Shown piece after piece: positions 1 through 11,543 of a stretch of 64,000 bases of DNA. How positions within the stretch are numbered: position 1 is the first letter of the stretch; the number at the start of each line of letters is the position of its first letter. Below the pieces are notes generated by a model. It had not been told where the DNA came from. It ran no database searches and saw only the letters and a program-made list of their open reading frames with translations. The position numbers and the translations under genes were made by a program. Source of the DNA: Batkoa obscura (taxonomy: Eukaryota; Entomophthoromycota; Entomophthoromycetes; Entomophthorales; Batkoaceae); contig JASVEC010000011.1 of the NCBI GenBank assembly GCA_030770535.1, forward strand, positions 1,054,001 through 1,118,000, in the 5' to 3' direction.

Positions 1-237
1 TCACTTTCGAACTGTTGATTTCTTATAGCTGGAGGATTAGGAGCATCGGCATGATATAGGTTCATAGCATCATTATTCCTTGCGGTATGTGATGTTTTGG
101 AAAATGTCTCTTTTATATCATTTTCAAATATATTAAAAGCTGCCTCTATAGTTTATCCTTGCTTATAACACCTTTCTGCAATGCTAGTTACTTCCTCTAT
201 CATATCCTTTGGTGAGCTGTATTTATATATTTTCCTG
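1..237 (-). pseudogene. Interrupted coding fragment, family not recognised
   Basis: On the minus strand a protein-like reading frame runs to the left edge of the window. It includes the segments SSPKDMIEEVTSIAERCYK and DAMNLYHADAPNPPAI, whose composition is less biased than that of the surrounding AT-rich DNA. The frame is interrupted, there is no clear start, and it is cut by the window edge. I do not recognise the family. It could be a decayed host gene or part of a mobile element. Confidence 0.3.
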
Positions 238-1954
238 ATAATTTTATATTATATTTTTTTTAAATTATTTAAATTATTTTTCAAATGTATTTTAGTATAT
301 AAATTTTATTATAGTGTTTAAATTGTTTTACTTCGTATCCCTTTATACAGTTTCTTATAGTTACAATGAATTCTTTACATTTAATTGATCTTATAATTTT
401 AATCAATTGATTGATTAAATCTATTATATCAGCTATAAATTTATACATTTATTCTCTTTAGTGTCAATATATTAAGTCTTATTTATAGGATTTAATTAAC
501 TATGATATGGCCTATTCAAAGAAAAATTTTATACACCAGAATGGACTATTTTAGCTTTTTACTTCCTTCCTAGTACTCTCTTATTACTCTGTTTCTATGT
601 CCTCTTCTCTTTTATTTCTATAAATAGATTACATCGGAGCTGATTGGCTCTTTTGTGATTTAAGAAAATCAAAACTACAAAATCATATGGGGATGTATTT
701 TTGTGTTTAAGAATTTTACTAACAATCTTTCCGCTTAAATAGCGCTTAAAAAATGGAAAAAGTGATGAAGCCAAAAAAACGTCCCCATATATATAAAATC
801 AACTTTATTATAAGATTAGAACAATAGACTAACATACTAGAATTATTAATATAATAGTATATTAACGCAACATTAAAAGCATTGGCGTGACCTTTTAAAG
901 AGATTACATATTTTTTGTAAAGCTTAGAAATTAATATTGCTCAATTTAAAATGATACGAAGTTCATATTAAATCTATAAGATAATTTAATCACAATCAAA
1001 TACTTATAAATATTATAAAAAGTTCTTTGATGAAAAAACTAGGACATCTATAAATGAGATATGAACGCTTATTAGAATCTCACTTCCTATCCTTTAATTT
1101 TGCTCAATATAGTATTTACGTCAACAAAGCACTTTTAATCCGCGCAGGCCTAAAGAATTTTTAAATAATCATCAGTCAAACTCTTTCAAACTATGCAAGT
1201 TCTCAATCCATCGATAGCAATCATCCTGCTTACACACTATTTTTATAGCTCAATTTATAGCGTATGGCATAAGTATACTTTATAATATTAAATAGCAAGC
1301 ATAATCAATCGCTGATTTACTTTGATAAATCCTACCTACATTTAATCGAGCACCTTTACTTTATGCAACATCCCAAAAGCTACTGAAAACTAATTAGTAC
1401 AATGAATGTTATATGTGTATCTAATATAGATTTGTTATAAAAAACTAAAAGTAATGAATCATTAATTTTTTCCACTTACAATTTTTTTCAAAGCTTATCT
1501 AACTTGTTTTTTATTCTAGTGAATTTTATTGACTATCCCTTAAATAATTACATTCAAAATATTCGTAAAGTTTATTTTAATAACTTAGTTTAAATAATAA
1601 AATCTATCATTGAAATTTTAGCCTTCTATTAATTTATTTTTGGCAATTAAAGGATGATGAAGGTGATTATTAACCTCATTTAGTATTCCGCATATAAGCA
1701 AGAATATTAAGCAAGGGATATAAGGTGGAAAATTCAAGCTAGAAATACGTTGTGTTATTGGTTCGATATGTTTAACTCTTCTAAATTATCTAAATTTGCG
1801 TAATTAGGGATAACCTTGTAACATGAACTGTATTAGTTACAAAGTAAAGTGGAGCTAACTTTATAGTTTAATAGAAATTATAATTTTTGACTAAAAGTAT
1901 AAATAAATCAATAAAAATGAACTGATGCTTTAAATATTCAACAAAAATAATAAA
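238..1954. other. AT-rich intergenic DNA upstream of the GMC gene
   Basis: No gene is supported here. It holds one MITE copy (688-787) and a stretch near 340-480 that weakly resembles 4797-4925. A TATA-like TATAAATA at 1898-1905 lies about 50 bases before the start codon of the GMC gene and is a plausible core promoter. Confidence 0.5.
688..787 (-). mobile_element. MITE-like element, copy 1 of 10
   Basis: The ends are TGGGGATGTATTTTT and ACGTCCCCA and are flanked on both sides by TA. The inside carries the family core with the AAGCGCTATTT motif read on the minus strand. The length is about 100 bp, with no coding capacity. Confidence 0.8.
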
Positions 1955-3919
1955 ATGTTAGTTAAATATTTACTCCCACTATGGTTATCCCTTTTAACTT
2001 CCATTTCCAGTGATACTCAAGATGATCAAGTATTTGAGAGCCTTTTGAAAAAAAAGAATGACTACCGTACAGCAGATAAAACTTACGATTATATTGTAGT
2101 AGGTGGTGGATCTGCTGGTGGTATGGCCGCAATACAGTTAGCAAAATATGGATTTAAAACTTTATTAATTGAAGCAGGACCAGAGCCAGAGATTACATAC
2201 AATATTACTATACCAGGATTTTCACCAAGAGCTTCTGAAGACGAAAAGATATCTTATGAATATTTTGTAAAACATTATCCAGAATCTACTAATTTAAGAC
2301 AAAATGTATTTTATCCAAGGGTTGGTGCGCTTGGTGGATGCTCCATGCATCATGCTCAGATTGCTGTTTATCCACAAAGTAGAGATTTTGAAATATTATA
2401 TCAATTGACCGGTAATCCGGTGTTCAAAGAAGTTAACTTTAGAAATAAATATTTTAAACCCATGGAAAAAAATCAATATCAATTATTAGTTAGTAATCCA
2501 GGTGATCATGGTTATAATGGCTGGTATCCCACTTCATATATTGAATATTTAAGATTAATATCACTTGATCCTTCTTTATTAAAGATGATTGCGTTTTTAG
2601 GTGGGAATGGCTCCTTTGATGTTAATGGTTATGATAAGAAGAATCGTACTCAACTAATGAGTGAAAAAGAGGGGTTGTTTTTTATCCCACATGCAGTCAA
2701 TAATATGAACCAAACTAGAATGAACTATATTTTACAACTACAAATGGCTCGTGCTTTTAATAGCTTAACTATACTTACTGATACTTTAGCTACCAAGCTT
2801 TTGTTTGATGAGAATAAAAAAGCTACTGGTGTTGAAGTTAGACATGGCAGCTACCTTTACAAGGCATCACCATTATATAAGCAGAGTAATTTTGAGAATT
2901 CTGTCAAAAACACCTTTTTCGCAACTAAAGAAATAATTGTATCTGCTGGTACCTTTAACACCCCGCAATTATTAATGTTATCTGGAATCGGAGATTCAGA
3001 TGAGCTTAAGAAGTTAAATATTGATATAATTTCCGATTTAAAAGGAGTAGGTAAAAACTTACAAGACAGGAATGAGATCCCATATATGTTAAAATTAAAC
3101 AGCGATTTAAACTTATTTAAGGAATGTAACTTCAAAGCAGATTATAAAAATGATCGTTGCTTCAGAGATTATATCAATTTTAAAACTGGTCCTTACACTG
3201 TGGGTTCAGGTATCAGTGCAGAGACTTATAAATCTTTACCAGGATTAAATGCTGCTGATACTTTTATTATCAATACTCCACTCTATTTTTATGGTTATTT
3301 TAAAGGATATTCTCAAGTAGCAGCTGATAATCCACGTTATTTTACAAGATTAGTATTAAAAGCGCGTACGCAATCTCAAGGGTATGTGAAGTTGAAATCA
3401 GCAGATCCAACAGATATACCTGATGTTAACTTATTAAAATTTAATATTGGGGGTAAAGAAGATCTTACTTCTCTAGTAAATACAATTGAATATTTGCGTA
3501 ATCAAACCAAAAAGAATTTAGGGGATACTTATGAAGAAGCATTTCCAGGAAAAGAAATAAAAACTAGAGATCAAATAGCTAAATGGATTACTGAAATCAC
3601 CTGGGGTCATCATGTTTGTTGTACAGCTAAAATTGGCCTAGATAATGATAAAATGGCTGTATTGGATAATAAATTTAGAGTACGTGGTGTCACTGGGTTA
3701 AGGGTCATGGATATGTCAGCGTTGCCTGAAATCCCTGGTTTCTTCCCTAATCTTTATATTCATACGTTGGGTACTTATATCGCTGATCAAATTTATGAAG
3801 AGTCTAAAGGTAAATCTAACGAGTTTAAACAACAACCAAGTGAAGAGTTGTTAAATTCTATTAACAAGAAAATGGATAGAAACTATATTGATATATCAAA
3901 CCCGGTTATTGATACTTAA
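1955..3919 (+). CDS. Secreted GMC-family FAD oxidoreductase
   Basis: A single-exon gene for 654 residues. Residues 1-19 form a hydrophobic signal peptide, so the enzyme probably enters the secretory pathway. The Rossmann FAD-binding motif GGGSAGG is at about residues 50-56, followed by the acidic ribose-binding end of strand 2 (LLIEAGPE). GMC signature 1 (RVGALGGCSMHH) and signature 2 (AGTFNTPQLLMLSGIGD) are present. The C-terminal substrate domain carries the active-site histidine region WGHHVCC and ends in the usual IPGFFPN block. GMC enzymes oxidise alcohols, sugars or choline using FAD and pass electrons to oxygen or another acceptor. The substrate cannot be read from the sequence. Length is normal for the family. 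A TATA-like box lies about 50 bases upstream. No introns, in contrast to most genes here. Confidence 0.9.
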   Translation: MLVKYLLPLWLSLLTSISSDTQDDQVFESLLKKKNDYRTADKTYDYIVVGGGSAGGMAAIQLAKYGFKTLLIEAGPEPEITYNITIPGFSPRASEDEKISYEYFVKHYPESTNLRQNVFYPRVGALGGCSMHHAQIAVYPQSRDFEILYQLTGNPVFKEVNFRNKYFKPMEKNQYQLLVSNPGDHGYNGWYPTSYIEYLRLISLDPSLLKMIAFLGGNGSFDVNGYDKKNRTQLMSEKEGLFFIPHAVNNMNQTRMNYILQLQMARAFNSLTILTDTLATKLLFDENKKATGVEVRHGSYLYKASPLYKQSNFENSVKNTFFATKEIIVSAGTFNTPQLLMLSGIGDSDELKKLNIDIISDLKGVGKNLQDRNEIPYMLKLNSDLNLFKECNFKADYKNDRCFRDYINFKTGPYTVGSGISAETYKSLPGLNAADTFIINTPLYFYGYFKGYSQVAADNPRYFTRLVLKARTQSQGYVKLKSADPTDIPDVNLLKFNIGGKEDLTSLVNTIEYLRNQTKKNLGDTYEEAFPGKEIKTRDQIAKWITEITWGHHVCCTAKIGLDNDKMAVLDNKFRVRGVTGLRVMDMSALPEIPGFFPNLYIHTLGTYIADQIYEESKGKSNEFKQQPSEELLNSINKKMDRNYIDISNPVIDT

Positions 3920-5579
3920 TATTTTAAGGTTCAGTAAAATCAACATATTCCATTGTTTAAAACATTGAATAAACAAACAGTTATATTATTCAATATAATA
4001 TAATTATTACTGTTTTAAGAACAAATTATTATAAAAGCTTATTAGACTCATCAATGATGTGCCCCTTTTTCTAATAAACAGATATTATTATTTCATACAT
4101 TTTAGGCTTACCTTCAAATACTTACCTTCAACTACTTACCTTTAAATACTTACCTTTTAAATTTACCTCGATATAGCTTTCACGGGGAAATCCTCTAAAA
4201 ATCTCTATAAATATAACAATAAAATTAATAAGTATATTTATATTAAAACTAAAAAGGGTCTAGACCTCCAGGTGGTTTATTATCAAAATTCTTTTTACTT
4301 CAGTTTTTTTAAATTCTTTTTCTTGCTATAATTGTGATATAATAAAAATTATGTATTAAACTAATAAAAATAGAGATTAATTTGTTTTTTACTATTAACT
4401 TTAAGTCTCATATTTAATGTTATTTAATTAAATGGAGAGGTGCGTCTATAAAAATAAAGGATAAATTATTATATGATAAAAATGCATCAACATTGTTATT
4501 GAAAATTAGTAAAAAAAATTAGCATTGATATTCAATAAATACCCAGACGCCAAAATAATATATTATAAAAACTTTAATTTACTCTTTAAGATTTTAATAA
4601 AATAATACCATTAATACAATTAAATTATATATATACAGCTTTTTTTGGAAGAATTACAAAAGATCCAATTACTAGCGTTTTTTATTTATTCTATATTTGA
4701 CCATCATATGAGGATGTTTTTTTGGCTTCATCACTTTTTCCATTTTTTAAGCGCTATTTGAGCAGAAAGATTAGTAAAATTCTTAAACAAAAAAATACAT
4801 CCTGATATAGTTTCTTATTACAGTGAACTTTTTACATTTATTACTTAGTATTAAAATTCTAATCAGCCAATTATTTATAATATATTACTTATTAACTTAA
4901 CACACAATTTATTTAATATCAATGTCTTAAGCTTTATTGATATCACTTTATGTATTGTATGATGGGATTTATTTGAAATCTAATTAATCTTTATATTTTT
5001 CAATAGAAATATCTTCTAACTTGACCATTTGTAATCTCATTTCAATTTTAATGAACTTAACTAGCAGAAATTATGTCAAGTTCATATTAAACTAAAAATC
5101 AATTTTTTTCAATGAGTTAGATTCATGATATAAAGCAAGATAATAAGCTGATTTATTCAATAAGCATAATTGTATCTAATTTCTTATTATTGTATCGATA
5201 ATAAGCTATGAGTGTTTATATACTAATCATATGTTATTTTGTTAAAACTATTAATTACTTTGCATTTTATGTTTTAAGAAAATTGAATGTTTACATTTTA
5301 AACATTTAGAACAGAATCTTATAATAAAGTGCTTATTTTTTATTATAAATTTGTCATTATTAATGTTAATGTTTATTTTAATTTTATTGTTATTAAGATT
5401 ATATTAAAAATTGTTAAAATTGTTACTTCATTGATATTTAACAATCAAATCAAAATATAAATGAAAACATAATAATTTATCAAAAATATTATTTTATCTT
5501 TTTATCTCATAAGGTCCTAAAGATCAATCTCGTCTCATTACCAGAAATCTCAAAGCCCTTCATCACTGCATAGCCCCCT
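3920..5579. other. Intergenic DNA with short tandem repeats and a MITE
   Basis: No coding region is supported. About four degenerate copies of a 14-base unit resembling TTCAAATACTTACC lie at about 4109-4167. One MITE copy is at 4709-4805. The rest is AT-rich with nothing recognisable. Confidence 0.5.
4709..4805 (+). mobile_element. MITE-like element, copy 2 of 10
   Basis: Degenerate ends TGAGGATGT and ACATCCTGA flanked by TA on both sides. The core GGCTTCATCACTTTTTCC followed by AAGCGCTATTTGAGC matches the family. Confidence 0.8.
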
Positions 5580-7034
5580 TTAATCTTTATACCTATTTAA
5601 AAACTCATCCTTAAAGCTTGATCCTTTAGCTAGCAAAATAAAACTTGGTGTTCCGTTCACAACTAAATAATTACTGGACGCCAACACCTTATTAAGTGTC
5701 AATCCCTTACCCACCTTAAACAACTTAGGTTTTGTTGCATTTGATGGGAAACTTTCAAAATAAACTTCAATATTTTCAATAGTATATTTAGGATTATTCT
5801 GATCATCCCAAGGTGCTGGTTGCTCAAACATAACTTCAAGGTGGTCTTTGAAGGTGTTGTTTTCATAATATTTTTCAATGAAATCACTTTCTTTGTATTC
5901 GGGATAAAGGAAAAACACTGGCCATATTAATTGTTGGGATTCGCGGTCATAAGTCACGGAATTGTCTGCTTTTAGATCAGGTTGGTAGAGTTTATCATTG
6001 GAATCAACAAAGCGGATGTTGGAGGCCTGAGAAGAGGGGTTAGTGTGTTGCTTTAAGTAATAAATAATGAAGGTTACTTTTAAAGCGTCTTGTAATTCCT
6101 TAATTCTTAAAGCTTCAGCTTCTTCTTTTTCTTTTTTGATTCTTTCTTTTTCATCCAATTTATTTTTCAATGTCATTATTTGTTCAAGTAACTTCTTTAA
6201 TGGGGCATTTTCTGGATCAATCTAAAAATATTAATTAATAAGCATATAAAACTTAAATAGCTTATTTTTTTTTTCTTACATTAAGTCCAAACTCACAACA
6301 ATCTTTAGCTTCATTAACTCTTTCTAAATAATATAATGCTTTTGCTGACCTATAACAAGCTTTAATATTTTTATTATCAATACCTAAGGCTTTCGAACAA
6401 TCAGTTAGTACCATACGGTAATTACCTATAAATAAAATTATCAATCATTATTTAATTTTCTCGTTTTCATTTTTATTGTTATTATTGATATTATCGTTAA
6501 TTTTTAAAAAAAAACTTACCCAACTCTAAGTTGACAGCTGCTCTATTGATATAACAAATCACATTTAATTGATCATCTTTACTATATTGGTCCAAAGCTT
6601 GAGTGAAATATTGGATAGCATCTTTATATGAGGCCTTTCCTTGGGCGAAGCACTCGTTTCCTAACTCTTTGAAGTTTTTGGCATTTTCTAAATAAAATAA
6701 TTACTCATTCAATCTTCATTTCATCAATTCATTTTTCAACAAAAAAATAAATTAAAAATAAAAATAAAAATAAAATCGAATTATTAATCTTATTTTTGGT
6801 TATCAACTTACCTTCTGGTGTGCCATCAAATTTCAATGTTTGTAAAGCAGCTAAAGCTACGTTCTCTTCTGCATCCTCAGGTAAATTTTTCATAAATAAA
6901 GGTACTGAATTCATTTCTTTATCTAAATTTTCACTACTAAACGCCCAACTGGGACGATTTGGTTTAGGTCCATTACCACTTTCAATGGAGTTGACTATGT
7001 TTTCTAATTCAAGGATTTTGTCCATGTTTTCCAT
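5580..7034 (-). CDS. CNS1: Cns1/TTC4-type TPR co-chaperone
   Basis: Four exons at 7034-6812, 6687-6520, 6425-6280 and 6221-5580 encode 392 residues. Introns begin GTAAG and end AG. The N-terminal part (PSWAF) precedes three TPR helices pairs, recognisable from FKELGNECFAQG, YINRAAVNLELG and ACYRSAKALYYL. These form the groove that binds the C-terminal tails of Hsp90 and Hsp70. A charged helix (LDEKERIKKEKEEAEALRI) links to the C-terminal wheel domain, with WPVFFLYPEYKESDFI and the end FILLAKGSSF. In yeast Cns1 is an essential Hsp90 co-chaperone and binds translation elongation factor 2. TPR plus wheel domain distinguishes it from other TPR co-chaperones. Orthology is inferred from this architecture. 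Confidence 0.88.
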
Positions 7035-7364
7035 TTTGTTGTTACTTTGATAAAAAGGTAAAGTTTAGAGTTCTAAGTTTATCCTTTTATTTTGCTAGTT
7101 TTTTTGCATAAAATTCAAGGCTTTGACAATAGAAGTTGTTTTATATAAAGGTAGTAAAATGTATAAGTGTTATTGTGTACTATAAAAATAAAGATAATTG
7201 GTATTGTAAATACAGTTTATTAGTTTTGATCATTTTAAAAATTACTCCAAATGAAAAAAAAACTATTAAATTTATTAAAAAAAAACTCCATTTAATAAAC
7301 TAATTCATTTTATCTACAAAAGACTATTTCCTTCCTTTCCTTTTCTTCCTTTCGATTCCTTTCC
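7035..7364. other. Intergenic, between Cns1 and the Bos1-like gene
   Basis: AT-rich DNA that should hold the Cns1 promoter and the 3' end of the SNARE gene. Polypyrimidine runs near 7320-7360. No other feature seen. Confidence 0.5.
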
Positions 7365-7763
7365 TTAGCTCATCAGCCACCCAAAAAATATAAGCGTTGC
7401 TACTGCCAATCCAATGAACAAATACCAATCCTGCCTTGTTCTCCTTTCAATAAAATTAATCAAAGTAGTGGAAAGTCCCAACGTATTAGCTGTATTTAAA
7501 GCTCTAGTCCTGGCTGATTTTAACATTTTTCGTTGTTCTTTTAAATCCAATAAACTGCTTTGTCCTTGTAAAATAAAATCATCAAGTGAATTTTCACTGT
7601 TTTGAAGAAAATGGTCTTCATCGATTTGGATATTGATGCTGTCATTGGGAACGTGATTGGAGAATAGTTCATTTCGGTTGCTGATGTGTTCGACATTAAG
7701 GTCCATTGTCCGTTGTCGACGTTGGTTTGTTTTTGGTTTATGTCGGTTACTAATGGGTTCCAT
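7365..7763 (-). CDS. BOS1: Bos1/membrin-like Golgi Qb-SNARE
   Basis: A single exon of 132 residues. The C-terminal half carries a SNARE-type helix with the membrin-family signature LKSARTRALNTANTLGLS and then FIERR. It ends in a hydrophobic anchor (WYLFIGLAVATLIFFGWLM) that leaves almost nothing on the lumenal side, as expected for a tail-anchored SNARE. Bos1/GOSR2 works in fusion of ER-derived vesicles with the early Golgi. The protein is short: known family members are about 210-245 residues with an N-terminal three-helix regulatory domain. No upstream exon with that domain was found, so either the domain is absent or the 5' end is missed. Family assignment rests mainly on the NTLGLS motif. 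Confidence 0.8.
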   Translation of the reverse strand: MEPISNRHKPKTNQRRQRTMDLNVEHISNRNELFSNHVPNDSINIQIDEDHFLQNSENSLDDFILQGQSSLLDLKEQRKMLKSARTRALNTANTLGLSTTLINFIERRTRQDWYLFIGLAVATLIFFGWLMS

Positions 7764-7952
7764 TTTTACTTTTTATTTTATAAAGAGATAAAAAATAAGA
7801 AAGTTTTCAATTTTTAGTTGAGTTTTATATTTGCGTCAACAATACGTTTTCAATTTTAATTTATCAAAACTAACTTCCAGCATGGAAAAAATTTAAAAAT
7901 AAAATATACATAGCATCAAAAAAAAAACTCATATATTACATTAAATAAATAT

Positions 7953-10900
7953 TTATTTCAATTCTCTTAAATAAGCTAATAATCTTTTTTTATGAATAAC
8001 CCCAATAAATTTACCTAATTTTAAAATACAAATATATCTTACACCTAGCTTAATAAACATTTCTAACAATATATCAACAGAAGAGTTATGAGCTATTGTT
8101 ATTGGGGCTTGATCAACAAATTGAAATACTAATTCATCAATTTCATTTAAAGGTATAGAATTAGTATTAAAATTAATTATTAGACTATTATTAGGATATT
8201 TTTCTAAGTATAATATTAATATATTGTTATTTAAACATTATTATGTATTATTATTATTGTTATTACCTAAAACATGTTGTAAATCATTAAAATTTATATA
8301 ACCAATAAGAACGTCATCATCTACTATTGGAAACCCACCATCTGAGTAATTATAGTTTTCTATAATGAAAGAATATTAGTTAATATATATTTTATAACTT
8401 AATATTATATTTAATATTTAATATTTACGTATATCAATCAGCTTTAACTTTAAACTTTGTATAGTATTAACTTGATTACAATTGATAATAGGTAAGTTAC
8501 TATCCATTATATCTTTTAATTCATTTAAGTTTTGATAATGATTTCCTTTATGTAAATATGGATATTCATTTAATTCGATTAAATTATCATAAATACTATT
8601 ATGTACTAAAGCATCTCCGGTCCATTTACTTATCATTACAGCTAACATAATTGGCTAATATTAAATAATATTAAATAAGTAATTTTTATAAAATAAATAA
8701 TTTACTTACCAAACCATAAGATAATGAATTAGTTAATTCAAACATAATTACTACTAATGAAACTAGATAATAAATAGATAAATATTATATAAACTTATCA
8801 TAATAATATCCCAAAAAGCTTACCTGTCATTCTAGTAACCCCAGCTAATGCAGAAGCTGCCCCAACCATAGCATAAACACCTGGAGTAAAACAATTAGTA
8901 CCTATTTCACCACATACAGAAAATAAATAAAAGGTCGGATATATTCTATAATAAGAATTATTATTATTACTATTATTATTATTATATAAATTTACTGTTG
9001 AAATTGTTGTAACATTAAACCAATGATTCTACCAAAACAAGCACCAATGGCCATAGAAGGTATAAATACTCCAGCTGGTACCTAAAATTACGATAAAAAA
9101 GATCATGTTAAAATCATATACAATAGCAATAAATAAACTCACTTTCATCCCAAATGTAATTACCGTTAATAAAAACTTTTCAATTATAGCCAAACCTAAT
9201 AATTGAATTACCTGGTCATAATTGGATAATTGAGAACTAAAATAAAAAATTTATTAAATTAGCACACTTATTTATATTTTAATAAAAAACTTACAGACAT
9301 AGTCCATTATTCCCATCATTATTTGCTTTACATTCGGAAAACAAATCAGCCACTAGTTCTGTAGTAGATAGTCTAAAATTAGAACGCATTAAACTTAACC
9401 CTATAAAAAATCCAATACATCTTACCTAGTAAAAGGATTTATATAATTTAATACAGTAGTAATACAAACCACCGTTAAAACTTCATAAACCGGTGATTTG
9501 CCCCAATTAGAAGTTCTTCTTTTTTTATTCCATAAAATATTCAACTTACAAAATAAAGCTCCGTAAATGCCCTGAAGTTTTATAAAACATTATCAATAAA
9601 TAAACTTAAATTTACAAGAAACTTTTTTTTATCTCAACTTACCCCAAACACTCCTAATAATAAAAATGGCAACAATTCAAACGTCCACCAAGTGTTTTCA
9701 AACGTTACTTGAAACAATACAATTTTTCCTGTACCAAATGGATTAATTATCTATACAAATCAGATTAATTATCTATACAAATCAGATTATCAATAAGTCT
9801 CTCTATACACCTTTTCCCCACCCTTACTTACTTTCAACGTCATTGCTGCCACCATAGCACAAAGGAAACTCCTATAAAGTGTATGTATTGGAAAATAATA
9901 AGACACTTCTTCTAAGGAAAATAGGACCCCACCGATTGGGGCACCAAATGCTACCGCTACACCAGCAGCTGATGAAGCGGATAATATTTCCCTTTGCTTT
10001 GCTTCATTTAAATTATATTTTTCAAAAAAACGAGTGACAATGTTTCCTATACAACAAGAGATATGGACCAATGGACCTTCTTTACCGAGAGAGAGGCCGG
10101 AGCTTACAGAGAGAATCTAGAAGGGGGGGAGTTAATTTGATTAATTAATGATGGGATAGAGTGTGATAGATAATAAACGATAAAAACTTACTAAGCCTAT
10201 TGTTTTCACTGTCAATGTTTTAATCCCTAGAAAACCCCTAATAACAAAGCCACTTAAAATCGTTTTAACTTCTGGAATCCCTGACCCAGCAGCATAATAA
10301 CAAATTTTATCTTCTCCATCCTTTATTTTTTTCTTATAACCATTGTAGAAAACTAGACTTCCAGCACCAATAGCTAGAGTGACTGCAATAATGGAATACA
10401 CTAGGAAATCAAAGATTGGACCGAATGAGTTAACATCCCAATGAAAAAACTTGGACCACGTTTGAAATTCATAACAATTGAGATCTCCCTGTTTACCCTT
10501 GCCACCGCAACATTTGGCTTGATTTAAAAATAAATTGTTGATACATATACCTTCCTTCAATGAAGATAAACTTTCACTTAATAATACAATAATAGCAGCC
10601 ACAATACCACTGAGGATACCAATAATAGTAACTATCAATATGCCTTGAATTGAATCGTAAAGCTTTAGTAGAGCGCCACGAAGTCCAGGTGTTTTATTGA
10701 TAGCTCTTTGTCGCGTTTGGGATTTTATTAGATCGTGGATCCAATCTAAAGAGAATCAAAATAGTTAAATAATAAGTCAGCTAATTATTCATTACTTTGG
10801 TTATCTATCAGCTCGTTTGTTTTATTTATTTAAGTGTAAAAGTTTGATCAAATAAAAATAAAATTATTTATTACCTATACTACTATAATCCAAATACCAT

Positions 10901-11168
10901 TCTCTTAAACCATTATTTTCCGAAAGTAAAGTAGAAGTGGAGATAGAACGATCATAATCTGTAGATTTTCGGCGCAATAATGGACGACTTATGGGGGCTT
11001 GAAGACTGTAAAATAAAGAGTTAGTCGTTCGATTTTAACAATTTGATGGGATTCTAGGGAGAATCAATGGATTTTATATTACCTTTGATAACTAATTGAA
11101 TTGGCAGTTGAAGTGGAAGTCGAAGTGGGTTTTGATAATAGGTTAGTAGATTCTGTTTCTTCTAGCAT
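7953..11168 (-). CDS. GEF1: CLC-type chloride/proton exchanger (Gef1-like)
   Basis: Fourteen exons: 11168-11083, 11005-10875, 10745-10192, 10116-9832, 9750-9643, 9571-9426, 9372-9295, 9236-9143, 9081-8996, 8945-8824, 8762-8710, 8654-8429, 8359-8267, 8203-7953. They encode 770 residues, close to yeast Gef1. The cytosolic IDWIHD element precedes the membrane domain. Three chloride-selectivity motifs are intact: [13 protein letters not shown] (with the gating glutamate) and GVFIP. The proton-glutamate site in [11 protein letters not shown] is also present, which favours a 2Cl-/H+ exchanger over a channel. Two CBS domains close the protein ([11 protein letters not shown] and [12 protein letters not shown] regions). 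Homologues act in Golgi, endosome or vacuole membranes and support pH and copper/iron homeostasis. The gene is divergent from the CLEC16A homologue. Exon 5 has a duplicated 3' splice region. Confidence 0.93.
9741..9784 (+). repeat. 22 bp tandem duplication over a splice acceptor
   Basis: Two copies of a 22-base unit (GATTAATTATCTATACAAAT plus CA) lie head to tail, at 9741-9762 and 9763-9784, followed by a partial third. On the minus strand each copy contains the TATAG acceptor of CLC intron 4, giving two candidate 3' splice sites 22 bases apart. Only the inner one keeps the reading frame. Confidence 0.85.
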
Positions 11169-11543
11169 TTAAAATTAGTGTTGTTATGTTAAACAAGTCA
11201 AGGATTGAAAAGTTTTCTATTCTTTCATTTTGTTTATGACTTAATTTTTTGGATATTTTTCAACTGTTTTTGTACAACGTTTTTTAGTGATGAATTGGAA
11301 TTTTTAGTAAATTAGTTAACACTAATAATAAATACTAAATTCTTTAGCAAGTATGATTATTTGATGTAAAATTAAAATAGGGATTCTTACTATATAAGGG
11401 ATATTTAGTCTAATAAATTCCAATATTGGAGCTTAAACTCAAAAATTCAATTTTTAAAAGTTGGCTTAAATTCCGTTTCAAATTTTTTATTTTATTTTAT
11501 TATAAAAGTTCTTTTGATTGTATTAAATAATATCAGTAATAGA
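11169..11543. promoter_or_regulatory. Shared promoter region, CLC / CLEC16A
   Basis: The 375-base gap between two divergently transcribed genes must hold both promoters. It is AT-rich with no clear TATA box on either side. Function is inferred from position only. Confidence 0.5.
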
